NCBI RefSeq assembly: GCF_042680125.1
Contig: NZ_JBHTNY010000032.1
DNA: 64,000 nt
DNA from: Robinsoniella peoriensis
Lineage (GTDB): Bacteria; Bacillota; Clostridia; Lachnospirales; Lachnospiraceae
Reading direction: 5' to 3' (one strand)
Under the pieces are notes generated by a model. That model was given only the letters and a program-made list of their open reading frames with translations, was not told where the DNA came from and did no database searches. The translations under genes were made by a program, and so were the position numbers. Below are positions 9,826 through 19,173 of the stretch, piece by piece; within the stretch, counting starts at the first letter, position 1, and every line of letters begins with the position of its first letter.

Positions 9826-10854
9826 CTATTTCTTTAATGATACTTCAATCAGCTTTTCACACAGATCCGCAAATGACATCCCGAGAGCACCGGCTTCCTG
9901 TGGAAGAAGACTGGTAGGAGTCATTCCCGGCAGGGTATTTGCTTCCAGACAGTACATGTTATTGCTCTCATCCATCAGGAAATCAACCCTGGCATAATTT
10001 TCAAGCCGCAATACATGATATGCCATCACCGCATAATCCTGCATTTTTTTCGTAAGATCTGCAGCAAGTTCCGCCGGACAGGTTTCAATGGTACTGCCTG
10101 CCTCATATTTATTTTTGTAATCATAGAAGCCCTGTATCGGGGCAATCTCGATGATGGGATACGCTTCACCATCCACAACACCTATAGAGAATTCCCTGCC
10201 CTTTACATAGGTCTCAATGATAATTTCATCTTCATAGTGAAAAGCATTCTTTACCGCCTGCTCATATTCTTCCCGGGTATTTGCAATATAAACGCCTACA
10301 CTGGAACCGCCGCAGCAGGTCTTAACCACACAGGGAAGGCAAATTCCAATTGTTTCCGGTTGTTTCATTCCCTCTGCCTTTTTCAGCATCACACTTTTGG
10401 GTGTGGGGACTCCGTTTTCCAGGAACAATTGTTTTGAAATTCCCTTGTCCATAGCCAGTGCACTACCCAGATATCCGCTGCCGGTATAAGTAATTCCCAG
10501 CAGGTCAAATGCTGCCTGGACTTTCCCATTTTCTCCATTTTCTCCATGAAGCGCCAGAAAGACTACATCCGCTGCTTTACAGAGCTCCAGAACCATCGGC
10601 CCGAAAAATTCCTTCTGAGTTTTAACAGCCTCTTCCAGTTTACTGTCAAAACTTCTCATATATGCTGCAGCCGCATTTACATCATATGCTTCCGTAAACG
10701 CACAGTCTGCCTGCAGCCCTGTATTTCCAAAAAACACATCCAGTAAAATAGCACGGTGTCCTTTTTCTCTCAAAGCTTCACACACTTTTGTACCAGATAC
10801 GATAGAGATTTCTCTCTCCGTACTGATTCCACCTGCCAGTACTACAATATTCAT
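9826..10854 (-). CDS. ddl: D-alanine--D-alanine ligase
   Basis: ATP-grasp ligase that makes the D-Ala-D-Ala dipeptide used by the MurF encoded just downstream. It starts with the family motif VVLAGGISTEREIS and has the Gly-rich loop CGGSSVGV, ExYVKGREFSIGV, the YKNKY region and the C-terminal NTLPGMTPTSLLP. The Tyr/Lys active-site loop is of the D-Ala-D-Ala type rather than the VanA D-lactate type. I chose the ATG at 10854 because AGGAGG ends six bases upstream; an in-frame ATG at 10875 lacks a site. Confidence 0.93.
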   Translation of the reverse strand: MNIVVLAGGISTEREISIVSGTKVCEALREKGHRAILLDVFFGNTGLQADCAFTEAYDVNAAAAYMRSFDSKLEEAVKTQKEFFGPMVLELCKAADVVFLALHGENGENGKVQAAFDLLGITYTGSGYLGSALAMDKGISKQLFLENGVPTPKSVMLKKAEGMKQPETIGICLPCVVKTCCGGSSVGVYIANTREEYEQAVKNAFHYEDEIIIETYVKGREFSIGVVDGEAYPIIEIAPIQGFYDYKNKYEAGSTIETCPAELAADLTKKMQDYAVMAYHVLRLENYARVDFLMDESNNMYCLEANTLPGMTPTSLLPQEAGALGMSFADLCEKLIEVSLKK

Positions 10855-11019
10855 ATGCTTCCTCCTGATACTCAATTCTTTTCATTCAATCCGCCGTCTT
10901 CATCCCGGCATAATTCTAATATGATTCTTCTTACTATGTTCTATTTTCAGAACCATCTCATTTGGGACATCTTTACAGTGCTGCTCTGTACCCTTATTCT
11001 GAGACTTTTTCTTCCTTTT

Positions 11020-12633
11020 CTACTCTTCGCCATCCGGACTGTCTGGATTTTCCGGAGAAGGAATATCCGTCTGAGGTGTATTCTCACTTTGGGGTGCAGT
11101 CGTTTCACTTTCCGGTGTGTTCGTTTCGCTTCCAGGTTTGTTTGTCTCGCCTTCCGGTCTATTTGTTTCACTCTGGGACGTATTACTTTCACTCTGTGGT
11201 GTATTCGTCTCCGGAGCAACCGGCGTAACCGGAGTATTAGGCGGAGCCGCTGTTGAACCCTGATAGCAGATGATCGGTGTACCTACTTCTATATTGTCAT
11301 AGATAACAGATACAATATTAATCGGCGTATTAATGCACCCGTGGGATCCGTGGGTCTTATACCAGTCCCCGCCAAACACAGGCTGCCAGTTGGCATCGTG
11401 AATTCCCACGCCGTTGTAATATGGCATCCAGTAACTTACCGGAGTCCTGTAGTCCTCTCCCACAAGTGTTGCATCCCGTTCTTTATCCTGAAGCGTAAAA
11501 ACTCCAATCGGAGAATCATAGTTTTTGGAAGTGTTACCCGTAACCACATCTGTATCTATTACGAGGTTTCCGTTCTTATAATACCACATATGCTGGAAAT
11601 TGTAATCAATTTCTACATAGGTATCCCCGATATCATTTTCTCCCCTTGCGAAGGCAGTCTGTGCATAAACAGGCTCACGGGAAACCGATTTCCCTTCCTT
11701 TAATATATTCATCAATTCCTTTTTTTCTCCATCCCGGTCGATCTGCCATCCGTAGGTAACATTCTGAATGGTGACATGCTCCCCGCGGGATGTTTTAAAA
11801 GGCTGGGAACGTCCATAGGTATCATAATCATCTGCCAGACGATCCACATAATCACTGACTTCGCTTTCATTGAAGGTAATATTATTATTCACATCCAGGC
11901 TCATCCACTGGTTGATCGTATCGCTGCTGATAACCTCCTGATCACTTCCAAACTCATATGTAACTGTCATATTTGAATACTTATTCAGTACTTCAACTTT
12001 CTTTGTCAGACTCTCGTCGGTTGCATAAACTGCAGGTTTCAGATAACAGTCATTCTCAACCAGATCCAGTTTGGCATCACCCTCGTCCACAGCTTTTACC
12101 AGCAGTTCAAATACCTTTTCTTTATCCAGTTCATTTCCCGCTACCTCGTTTTCAACGCGGTAACCTGTACCGGTCTGTACAATCTTTGCATCTTCCGGTT
12201 TTACTATTTTTGTCTCATCAAAAAATTCCAGTTTTTCCATGCTGCTGCGAAGTGCTTCCTTATCATAAGTCGTTTTGGCAACCATGCTGTAACTCTCCGG
12301 ATTAAAATAAGCATACAGCCACACCAGAGGATTCTGGCTGTCTTTCAGGGCCTGCACCTGACCGTTTGCAACATAGGCAAAGTTCATACGTGCGCCGCTG
12401 ATGCTTCCTTCTTTCCCATCCATCCCCACTATGGTGATACTGTAATCCTGCACTTTATTCGCTATCATATTTTCTGCTTCTTCCACTGTCTTGGAGGAGC
12501 AGTCAATTCCATTAATAATTGATCCCGGGAAAAAGTGTTTCATAAAATATACACTTACCCCCATATAAATTGCAATCATGACAAGCACATAAATAATCGC
12601 GCCTATTAATAACATCTTTCGTGATTTTCTCAT
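11020..12633 (-). CDS. membrane-anchored L,D-transpeptidase (YkuD family) with Pro/Thr/Ser/Glu tail
   Basis: About 537 aa from the ATG at 12633 (AAGGA eight bases upstream; an upstream in-frame ATG at 12672 has no site). One membrane segment lies near the N-terminus, then a putative peptidoglycan-binding domain, then the YkuD catalytic domain. The catalytic motif HGSHGCINTP has Cys433. The protein makes 3-3 crosslinks in, or attaches proteins to, peptidoglycan outside the membrane. The last 75 or so residues are a low-complexity tail with SETN/PESET-like repeats, probably a flexible wall spacer. It heads a same-strand run with ddl and murF, consistent with a cell-wall role. The 165-bp gap before ddl may contain a separate promoter. 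Confidence 0.88.
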   Translation of the reverse strand: MRKSRKMLLIGAIIYVLVMIAIYMGVSVYFMKHFFPGSIINGIDCSSKTVEEAENMIANKVQDYSITIVGMDGKEGSISGARMNFAYVANGQVQALKDSQNPLVWLYAYFNPESYSMVAKTTYDKEALRSSMEKLEFFDETKIVKPEDAKIVQTGTGYRVENEVAGNELDKEKVFELLVKAVDEGDAKLDLVENDCYLKPAVYATDESLTKKVEVLNKYSNMTVTYEFGSDQEVISSDTINQWMSLDVNNNITFNESEVSDYVDRLADDYDTYGRSQPFKTSRGEHVTIQNVTYGWQIDRDGEKKELMNILKEGKSVSREPVYAQTAFARGENDIGDTYVEIDYNFQHMWYYKNGNLVIDTDVVTGNTSKNYDSPIGVFTLQDKERDATLVGEDYRTPVSYWMPYYNGVGIHDANWQPVFGGDWYKTHGSHGCINTPINIVSVIYDNIEVGTPIICYQGSTAAPPNTPVTPVAPETNTPQSESNTSQSETNRPEGETNKPGSETNTPESETTAPQSENTPQTDIPSPENPDSPDGEE

Positions 12634-12911
12634 ATTAATTTTCCTTTGCATGTTCATTTTTGTGGCATACACAATTTATCCGTACCTGTTCAGTATCTTC
12701 ACAGGTATGAGCAAAAATCCATTTTTAATTCGCATATGGCGATGGGATTTTTGCCTGCTGTCCCCATATTTTCTCAAGATCAGCGCAGTAAATGCGCAGA
12801 CCTGCTGAATAGCTACATTTATTCTACCACGTCTCTGCCATTTGTAAATAAACTTCAGGAAATATTAATATAGAGAACGGGAATTTTTAAAATTTCTGCC
12901 GCTGCTGCAAA
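12634..12911. repeat. gene-free stretch with several hairpins
   Basis: No ORF with a credible start is seen. Short inverted repeats follow one another: TACCTGT/ACAGGTA near 12684-12708, GCAAAAATCC/GGATTTTTGC at 12711-12720 and 12745-12754, and a CAGCGCA/TGCGCAG stem near 12780-12815. The series suggests a dispersed structured repeat or a leader region of the L,D-transpeptidase transcript. A second copy was not identified in this window. Confidence 0.4.
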
Positions 12912-12948
12912 GAAAAGGCCGCAGCCCGTAATACAGGGGCTGCAGCCG
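12912..12948 (-). terminator. rho-independent terminator after the aminotransferase
   Basis: GC-rich stem (GGCTGCAGCCCC paired with CGGGCTGCGGCC, 7-nt loop) followed on the minus strand by TTTTCTTTG, directly after the stop codon. Confidence 0.85.
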
Positions 12949-12956
12949 GATAATTC

Positions 12957-14243
12957 TTATTTACTTTCCAATATTTTGTCAATACTTACCAGTTTTACAC
13001 TGAGCACGAAAATGTCGGTTGCCACTGCCAGCTCTTCCGGAGTAGGATAAGAAGGTGCAATACGGATATTGCTGTCCTGAGGATCTTTTCCATATGGGAA
13101 GGTTGCGCCTGCTCCTGTCATAACAAGTCCGGCATCTTTTGCTTTAGCAACGATTGCCTTAGCACATCCCGGAAGTGCATCAAAGGAAATGAAGTATCCG
13201 CCTCTTGGACGAATCCAGGTTCCGATCTCTAAACCGCCCAATTCCGATTCCAGTCCGTTAATTACTGCTTCAAATTTCGGACGCATAATGTCTGCATGTT
13301 TTTTCATGTGTTCAACCATACCGTGAATATCTTTGAAGTAACGCACATGTCTTAACTGGTTTAATTTATCATGTCCGATTGTCTGAATTGTCATCTGCCT
13401 TCTGATCGCTTCTAAGTTTGCAGGAGATGCTGCAATTGCTGCCACACCGGAACCCGGAAAACTTACTTTTGAAGTGGAACAGAATTTATAAACCATATCC
13501 GGATTCCCTGCTTTTTTACATTCCATCAGGATTTCAATCAGGTTATCCTGTTTGTCATCATATAAATGGTGGATGCCGTATGCATTATCCCAGAAAATCC
13601 GAAAATCTTTTGCTGCCGGCTGTAAACGTGCAAATCTTCTTACTGTTTCATCTGAATAGGTAATGCCCTGTGGATTAGAGTACTTTGGCACACACCAGAT
13701 ACCCTTGATCGCTTCATCTTCGCTTACCAGCTTTTCTACCATATCCATATCCGGTCCATCCATCGTCATGGGAACGTTGATCATTTCAATCCCGAAATAT
13801 TCGGTAATTAAGAAATGTCTGTCATATCCCGGTACCGGACATAAGAATTTTACTTTATCTAATTTACACCATGGAGTACTTCCCATAACCCCGTGAGTCA
13901 TGGAACGGGCAATAGTATCAAACATAATGTTCAGGCTGGAGTTTCCGTGGATAATAATCTGGTTTGCCGGTACTTCTGTCATATCAGCCAGTAATTCCTG
14001 TGCTTCCGGAATTCCGTCCAATACGCCATAGTTTCTGCAATCAACTCCCGCTCTGCATTTCAAGTCAGAACTGCTGTTTAAAACATCCATCATCCCCATA
14101 GCCAGGTCTAACTGTGCTGCGGAAGGTTTTCCACGGGACATATCTAATTGTAAGCCTTTTTCCTTAATTTCCTGGAAGCGTGCTTCCAACTCTGCTTTTT
14201 CCTGTAACAGTTCCTCTTTGCTCATTTCCATATACGTTGCCAT
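12957..14243 (-). CDS. PLP-dependent aminotransferase, aspartate aminotransferase type Ic (PF12897-like)
   Basis: 428 aa, class I/II aminotransferase fold. It shows the subgroup's N-terminal LDMSRGKPS motif, NYGVLDGIPEAQ, the PVPGYDRHF segment, WDNAYGIHHL and the PLP lysine in CSTSKVSFPGSG. PF12897 proteins include the corynebacterial-type aspartate aminotransferase. The expected reaction is glutamate/oxaloacetate to 2-oxoglutarate/aspartate, though a different amino donor is possible. The start follows GAGGAGG. The gene is monocistronic with its own terminator. Confidence 0.85.
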   Translation of the reverse strand: MATYMEMSKEELLQEKAELEARFQEIKEKGLQLDMSRGKPSAAQLDLAMGMMDVLNSSSDLKCRAGVDCRNYGVLDGIPEAQELLADMTEVPANQIIIHGNSSLNIMFDTIARSMTHGVMGSTPWCKLDKVKFLCPVPGYDRHFLITEYFGIEMINVPMTMDGPDMDMVEKLVSEDEAIKGIWCVPKYSNPQGITYSDETVRRFARLQPAAKDFRIFWDNAYGIHHLYDDKQDNLIEILMECKKAGNPDMVYKFCSTSKVSFPGSGVAAIAASPANLEAIRRQMTIQTIGHDKLNQLRHVRYFKDIHGMVEHMKKHADIMRPKFEAVINGLESELGGLEIGTWIRPRGGYFISFDALPGCAKAIVAKAKDAGLVMTGAGATFPYGKDPQDSNIRIAPSYPTPEELAVATDIFVLSVKLVSIDKILESK

Positions 14244-14348
14244 AATAGTCCTCCTCGTTTCGGCTTTGTCTTTTTCTGAGATACATTTGTGCGTCCTACA
14301 AACATATTCTATCGCTATCTGCTATTTTATTACTACCGTCCACATTCG

Positions 14349-14723
14349 TCAAGTCTTTTTTTCACTTTTATACCGGGCAATTTGGACGGCATCTTCGATT
14401 TCCAGATCTCGTTCTCCTGCCAATGACTCCAAATGGTGTCTGAATTCGTGCAAAATAGTCTTACGGAGCTTCTCTTTCAGCCTTTCTTTCGGCAATGTGC
14501 CATAAATCCGCTGAAAAGACCCATAGTATATCACAACGTACCTTCCCAGAAAAGGATTCCTGCAATACTGACCCATGATGCTCAATTCTCTGCCAACGCT
14601 CTCCGGGTGGCGCTTCTCTTCTTCCTTTAAGATAACACCTCCGCTTAATTCCCGGAAAAATTCTTCCGGAAGTGTGGCTACTATTTCAGACATCATCTCT
14701 TCAAATTCCTCGATGGTTACCAT
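14349..14723 (-). CDS. small zincin-like metallopeptidase family protein (PF06262-like)
   Basis: 124 aa from the ATG at 14723, which has AAGGAGG nine bases upstream. The zinc motif HEFRH is followed by Glu in HHLESLAGE, as in the small cytosolic metallopeptidase family PF06262. The protein has no signal peptide or membrane segment. It is 39 bp downstream of the aldehyde dehydrogenase and probably shares its transcript. Substrate unknown. Confidence 0.75.
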   Translation of the reverse strand: MVTIEEFEEMMSEIVATLPEEFFRELSGGVILKEEEKRHPESVGRELSIMGQYCRNPFLGRYVVIYYGSFQRIYGTLPKERLKEKLRKTILHEFRHHLESLAGERDLEIEDAVQIARYKSEKKT

Positions 14724-14762
14724 GCAGCTCCTCCTTTGCCAGGCATTATTCAAACAGTTCCT

Positions 14763-16136
14763 TTATTTTAAGATCATTTTTAATATCTTAAAATAGATCC
14801 CTTTATATGGAGGATACCGAAACGGCAGATCAAGCCATCCCGCTTTTTTTAAAATACTCTTCTTGTGAGAAAAGGTCTCAAAACTATCCTTCCCGTGATA
14901 TCCTCCCATTCCGCTGTCGCCAACACCTCCAAAAGGCATATGGGAACTTGCCAGATGCATTACCGTATCGTTGATACATCCTCCTCCAAAAGAAGTATGC
15001 TGCAGAAAATAATTTTCGCGCTTTCTGCTGCAGGTGAAATAATAAGCCGCCAGGGGTTTTGGCCGCCTGGATACCATCCGTATCGCTTCCTGAAGTGTCC
15101 GAAAAGTCAGTACCGGCATCACCGGACCAAAAATTTCCTCCTGCATTACCGGTGACTGCCACGTTATTTCATCCAGAATAGTAGGGGCAATCTGCAGTTT
15201 ATCCGGATTCCCGGTTCCTCCTGCTATTACTTTTCCCCCTTCTATCAGACCCATTATTCGTCTGTAGTGTTTTTCATTTACGATCCTGGTATAAATCTCC
15301 ACCCCATCTACCGGCTTTTGATAAAGCTTTTCAATATAGCCTTTCATATAGGCTAGAAGCGGCTCCTTTACCTCTTCCTGGACCAGAAGGTAATCCGGAG
15401 CTACACATGTCTGTCCGGAGTTCAGATATTTCCCCCAGACAATCCGTTTTGCAGCAAGTTTTAAATCAGCCGTTTCATCCACAATACAAGGACTTTTTCC
15501 GCCAAGTTCCAGACTTACGGGGGTAAGGTTTTTGGATGCTGCCTCCATAACCATTTTCCCCACCTGCACACTGCCCGTAAAGAAAATATAATCAAAGCGC
15601 TGGTTCAAAAGCGACTGGTTCTCCGCTCTGCCGCCCTCTATCACCGCTACATATTTTTCCGGATAAATCTCACCCAGCATTTTCTTCAATAGGCCGGATA
15701 CCTCTGGTGAATAATTAGACGGCTTTAAAACAACACAGTTTCCGGCAGCAATAGCTCCTGCCAGGGGATCCAAAGATAACAATACCGGATAATTCCATGG
15801 CGACATCACCAGGGTTACACCATAGGGTTCCTGGTAAATGCGGCTGGCTGACGGGAAATTCGCCAGCGATGTCTTTACACGCTTCGGTTTCGCCCATGAC
15901 TCTACATGGGATTGTATATACTTCACTTCATCCAGGACAAGCCCGATCTCTGTTCCATATGCCTCAAATTCCGGCTTATTCAAATCAGCCTTTAATGCCA
16001 GGTAAAGTTCTTTTTCATATTTCTTTATTATTTTCCTAAGTTTACCAAGCTGTTCGATCCGAAATGAGATATCCAGCGTATGCCCTTCCCGAAAAAAAGT
16101 TCTTTGTTCTCTTATGATGGATTCTATTGAATTCAT
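14763..16136 (-). CDS. aldehyde dehydrogenase, fatty-aldehyde (class 3) type
   Basis: 457 aa. It oxidises aldehydes to acids with NAD(P)+. The catalytic Cys is in NSGQTCVAPDY, the general-base Glu in SLELGGKSP, and the nucleotide segment is FFTGSVQVGK. The C-terminus has the HMPFGGVGDSGMGGYHGK motif typical of the short class 3-like bacterial enzymes. A hydrophobic basic C-terminal tail (YPPYKGIYFKILKMILK) could associate with the membrane. The ATG at 16136 is nine bases from AGGGGG; another ATG is at 16142. Confidence 0.88.
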   Translation of the reverse strand: MNSIESIIREQRTFFREGHTLDISFRIEQLGKLRKIIKKYEKELYLALKADLNKPEFEAYGTEIGLVLDEVKYIQSHVESWAKPKRVKTSLANFPSASRIYQEPYGVTLVMSPWNYPVLLSLDPLAGAIAAGNCVVLKPSNYSPEVSGLLKKMLGEIYPEKYVAVIEGGRAENQSLLNQRFDYIFFTGSVQVGKMVMEAASKNLTPVSLELGGKSPCIVDETADLKLAAKRIVWGKYLNSGQTCVAPDYLLVQEEVKEPLLAYMKGYIEKLYQKPVDGVEIYTRIVNEKHYRRIMGLIEGGKVIAGGTGNPDKLQIAPTILDEITWQSPVMQEEIFGPVMPVLTFRTLQEAIRMVSRRPKPLAAYYFTCSRKRENYFLQHTSFGGGCINDTVMHLASSHMPFGGVGDSGMGGYHGKDSFETFSHKKSILKKAGWLDLPFRYPPYKGIYFKILKMILK

Positions 16137-16228
16137 AGACATTTTCCCCCTTTCAAATAATAATACAGACCACTTGCTTCATTAAGTAGTATTATAACGA
16201 AGATTCTTAACAAACGCAAATAAAACTA

Positions 16229-16257
16229 TTGTTTATTATACCCAACTTCGCTATACT
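16229..16257 (+). promoter_or_regulatory. sigma-A-type promoter for the small protein/MATE pair
   Basis: TTGTTT, a 17-bp spacer and TATACT, about 125 bp upstream of the small gene at 16384. The leader between them holds two short inverted repeats (GTGAAAG/CTTTCAC and TATCGCA/TGCGATA). Confidence 0.55.
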
Positions 16258-16383
16258 ATAATATTGAGAGTTAAAGTGTGAAAGAAAACTGCTTTCACAT
16301 TATCTATTAATGCAGTATCGCATCTGAGCCTGCGATATGCAGAGGTATAATTTGACAAATGAAAGATTGGGAGGTGATCACAC

Positions 16384-16557
16384 ATGGAAACATTTGAGTA
16401 TGTTGTGGAAGCTATTGACGGAGATTATGCGCATTTAAAGAGAACAGATCAGGAATGCGGCGAGTTAAAACTGACAGCCCGTGCACTTCTGCCGCCGGAA
16501 ATTATGGAAGGCACCCATCTTCGTCAGGAATTCTTTGAATACACAATTATAGATTAG
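16384..16557 (+). CDS. small conserved protein, DUF3006-like (57 aa)
   Basis: Starts at an ATG with GGGAGGTGATC upstream. The sequence has the pattern of small DUF3006-type proteins: EAIDGDYAHLKR, an acidic middle, LTARALLPPEIMEG. It is cytosolic, with no membrane segment. It lies 16 bp upstream of the MATE pump and is probably translated from the same mRNA. Function unknown. Confidence 0.7.
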   Translation: METFEYVVEAIDGDYAHLKRTDQECGELKLTARALLPPEIMEGTHLRQEFFEYTIID

Positions 16558-16573
16558 ATAAGAGGTAACGTTA

Positions 16574-17962
16574 ATGAATAACAGTAATGAATTTCTTGGT
16601 ACAAAAAAAGTCAGCCATCTGATGCTCCAGCTGGCGCTGCCTGCAATTACAGCCCAATTGGTTAACATGCTCTATAATATTGTAGACCGGATCTACATCG
16701 GGCATATGCCGGATGTAGGCCCCCTGGCACTGACCGGTGTCGGGCTTTGTTTCCCCATAATTATCCTGATCACGGCTTTCAGCAGTCTGATCGGAATGGG
16801 CGGAGCTCCCCAGATCTCTATGAAGATGGGGGAAAATGACATGGATGGGGCGGAAAAGACCCTTGGTAACTGCTTTGTGATGCTTATTGGCCTGGCCGTT
16901 GTATTAACTGCTTTTTTCTTAATCTTTGGTGAACCTTTGCTTTTCCTTTTTGGTGCCAGTGAAAATACAATATCCTACTCACTGGATTATATGAATATAT
17001 ACGTCCTGGGAACCATATTTGTTATGACTGCACTTGGGTTAAATTCTTTTATCACTGCACAGGGATTTGCAAAAATCAGTATGATGACCACTATTATCGG
17101 TGCCATCATTAATATTGTACTGGATCCGATATTTATCTTCGGCTTTGGCATGGGTGTGAAAGGTGCCGCACTTGCAACAATTTTATCCCAGTGTGTATCC
17201 GCAATCTGGGTACTTCGTTTTCTCACCGGGAAGAAAACCATTCTTCGTATTAAAAAAGCGGATTTTAAAATTAACAAAAAGATCATTATTCCGGTGCTGG
17301 CACTGGGAGCTTCTCCCTTTATTATGAGCAGCACGGAAAGCCTGCTGAATATATGCTTTAACTCGTCCCTTCAACGTTTTGGAGGCGACCTGGCTGTGGG
17401 CGCCATGACCATTCTGGGCAGTATCATGCAGTTTGTCCTGCTTCCTTTACAGGGGTTGTCACAGGGAGCCCAGCCAATCATCAGCTATAATTACGGAGCC
17501 CGCAAACTGGATCGTGTAAAACACGCTTTTAGACTTTTGTTAATTGCTTCGATCCTATATACATCGGTATTCTGGCTGATTATTATGTTCTTCCCGCACC
17601 TGATGCCGTCCTTATTCGCAAGCAGTCAGGAACTGCTGGATATCTCAGCCTGGGCAGCGAGGATCTATGCCGGCGGTGTATTTATGATGGGGGTTCAGAT
17701 TGCCTGCCAGCAAACCTTTATCGCACTGGGACAGGCCAAAATTTCCCTGTTTTTGGCGCTGCTGCGTAAAATAATTCTGCTGATACCGTTTATTTACATA
17801 CTGCCGCTGTTTATATCAGACAAAGTTTTTGCTGTATTTCTGGCAGAACCCATTGCCGATATCCTGGCCGCACTTACAACCCTAACGCTGTTTATCCTTA
17901 AATTCAAAAAAATTCTCAGGGATCACGCAAAACAAAACCCGGATTCCTGCAATATTGCTTAA
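16574..17962 (+). CDS. MATE family multidrug/cation antiporter
   Basis: 462 aa with about 12 hydrophobic segments in two homologous halves. The first half has LALPAITAQLVNMLYNIVDRIYIG, and the second has the QGLSQGAQPIISYNYGA motif diagnostic of MATE efflux proteins. These pumps export cationic drugs or metabolites using Na+ or H+ gradients. It follows a small DUF3006-like gene. Substrate unknown. Confidence 0.9.
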   Translation: MNNSNEFLGTKKVSHLMLQLALPAITAQLVNMLYNIVDRIYIGHMPDVGPLALTGVGLCFPIIILITAFSSLIGMGGAPQISMKMGENDMDGAEKTLGNCFVMLIGLAVVLTAFFLIFGEPLLFLFGASENTISYSLDYMNIYVLGTIFVMTALGLNSFITAQGFAKISMMTTIIGAIINIVLDPIFIFGFGMGVKGAALATILSQCVSAIWVLRFLTGKKTILRIKKADFKINKKIIIPVLALGASPFIMSSTESLLNICFNSSLQRFGGDLAVGAMTILGSIMQFVLLPLQGLSQGAQPIISYNYGARKLDRVKHAFRLLLIASILYTSVFWLIIMFFPHLMPSLFASSQELLDISAWAARIYAGGVFMMGVQIACQQTFIALGQAKISLFLALLRKIILLIPFIYILPLFISDKVFAVFLAEPIADILAALTTLTLFILKFKKILRDHAKQNPDSCNIA

Positions 17963-18020
17963 ATGTGAATTTGAATTGTGCATAGCCAGGTATGCCTGCC
18001 ATCTGGCGCTCTGCTGCTGA

Positions 18021-18065
18021 AAAAGAGTGGACTGCAGGATAGAAACGTCCTGCAGCCCACTCTTT
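18021..18065. terminator. bidirectional terminator between the MATE gene and serine acetyltransferase
   Basis: Long stem (AAAGAGTGG and CTGCAGGA pairing with TCCTGCAG and CCACTCTTT) around a short AT-rich loop. It lies between the convergent genes and has T-rich DNA on the minus-strand exit. Confidence 0.8.
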
Positions 18066-18098
18066 CTAAAAATTGCTCCTTCCGAAGCGTCCTCTTAT

Positions 18099-19058
18099 TT
18101 AATCCTGCTCAACCCGGTTAAAGAAGCCTTCCTGGCCAATCTCAGCAGTCCGTACCGTAGAACGGTCTTTAAACTGCAGTTCCGGATTCTTGATACTTAC
18201 CCTTGTATGCGCCGGAACGGAGGAAGTTAAAAAGGCATTACTACCAATTACAGCACCGGTTCCAATTACCGTCTCCCCACCTAATATTGATGCGCCGGAA
18301 TATACGGTAACATTGTCTTCCAGGGTAGGGTGACGCTTTTTATTTCTAAGGCTCTGACCGCCTCTGGTCGATAACGCTCCCAGGGTAACTCCCTGATAGA
18401 TCTTTACATTATCCCCGATGATTGTTGTCTCACCAATTACGACACCTGTTCCATGATCGATGAAAAAATTCTTTCCGATGGTAGCGCCGGGATGAATGTC
18501 GATTCCGGTGAGATTATGGGCATATTCTGTCATCATACGGGGAATCAGCGGTACTCCCAGAACATGCAGTTCGTGTGCAATCCGGTTGATGGTAACCGCA
18601 TATACTCCGGGATAAGAGAAGATGATTTCATCCGTATTATATGCCGCCGGATCCCCATCATAAGCCGCCTGGACATCCGTCGCAAGAATATCCCGCAGTT
18701 CCGGAAGTCTTTGGAGAAACTGCAGTACAATTTCCTCTGCTCTTGCTTCCGCCACTTCTTCCGTTAATTCACCGGTAATCTGCTCATGCTGCAATGCTTT
18801 GGCTACCTGCTTTTTCAGTTTGTACTGAATATTTTCCAGCAGTTCACCCACATGATATTCAATGGAACTTCCTTTTAAATTCTTCAATTCAAAATACCCC
18901 GGGAATAAAACAAAGCGGATCATTTCCAATATTTCAATAGTCATATTTCTATTCAAACGGTTCGTACAATCAATATTACAAATAACCGGATGCTTCTGAT
19001 AACTGACCAGTAACGAATCCACTAAATTTTTCATTTCCTCCGGTGTTGCTTTATACAT
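18099..19058 (-). CDS. cysE: serine O-acetyltransferase
   Basis: 319 aa. It makes O-acetylserine from serine and acetyl-CoA for cysteine synthesis (cytosol). A helical N-terminal region of about 180 residues precedes the left-handed beta-helix made of hexapeptide repeats (GIDIHPGATIG, HGTGVVIGETTIIGD). It also has the family motifs LGALSTRGGQ and KRHPTLEDNV. The N-terminal region is longer than in the minimal enzymes, as in the EpsC/SatA-like group. The ATG at 19058 has AAGGAGG upstream. Single gene. Confidence 0.9.
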   Translation of the reverse strand: MYKATPEEMKNLVDSLLVSYQKHPVICNIDCTNRLNRNMTIEILEMIRFVLFPGYFELKNLKGSSIEYHVGELLENIQYKLKKQVAKALQHEQITGELTEEVAEARAEEIVLQFLQRLPELRDILATDVQAAYDGDPAAYNTDEIIFSYPGVYAVTINRIAHELHVLGVPLIPRMMTEYAHNLTGIDIHPGATIGKNFFIDHGTGVVIGETTIIGDNVKIYQGVTLGALSTRGGQSLRNKKRHPTLEDNVTVYSGASILGGETVIGTGAVIGSNAFLTSSVPAHTRVSIKNPELQFKDRSTVRTAEIGQEGFFNRVEQD

Positions 19059-19173
19059 AGTGTTCCTCCTTAAAGCTGCCTGCTTATTTTTGCTTTCGTA
19101 ATATAATATTGATTATATATCATAAAGTCACTGATTTACAAGCAAAAGTATGGGTTTGTTGATAAAACCTCCA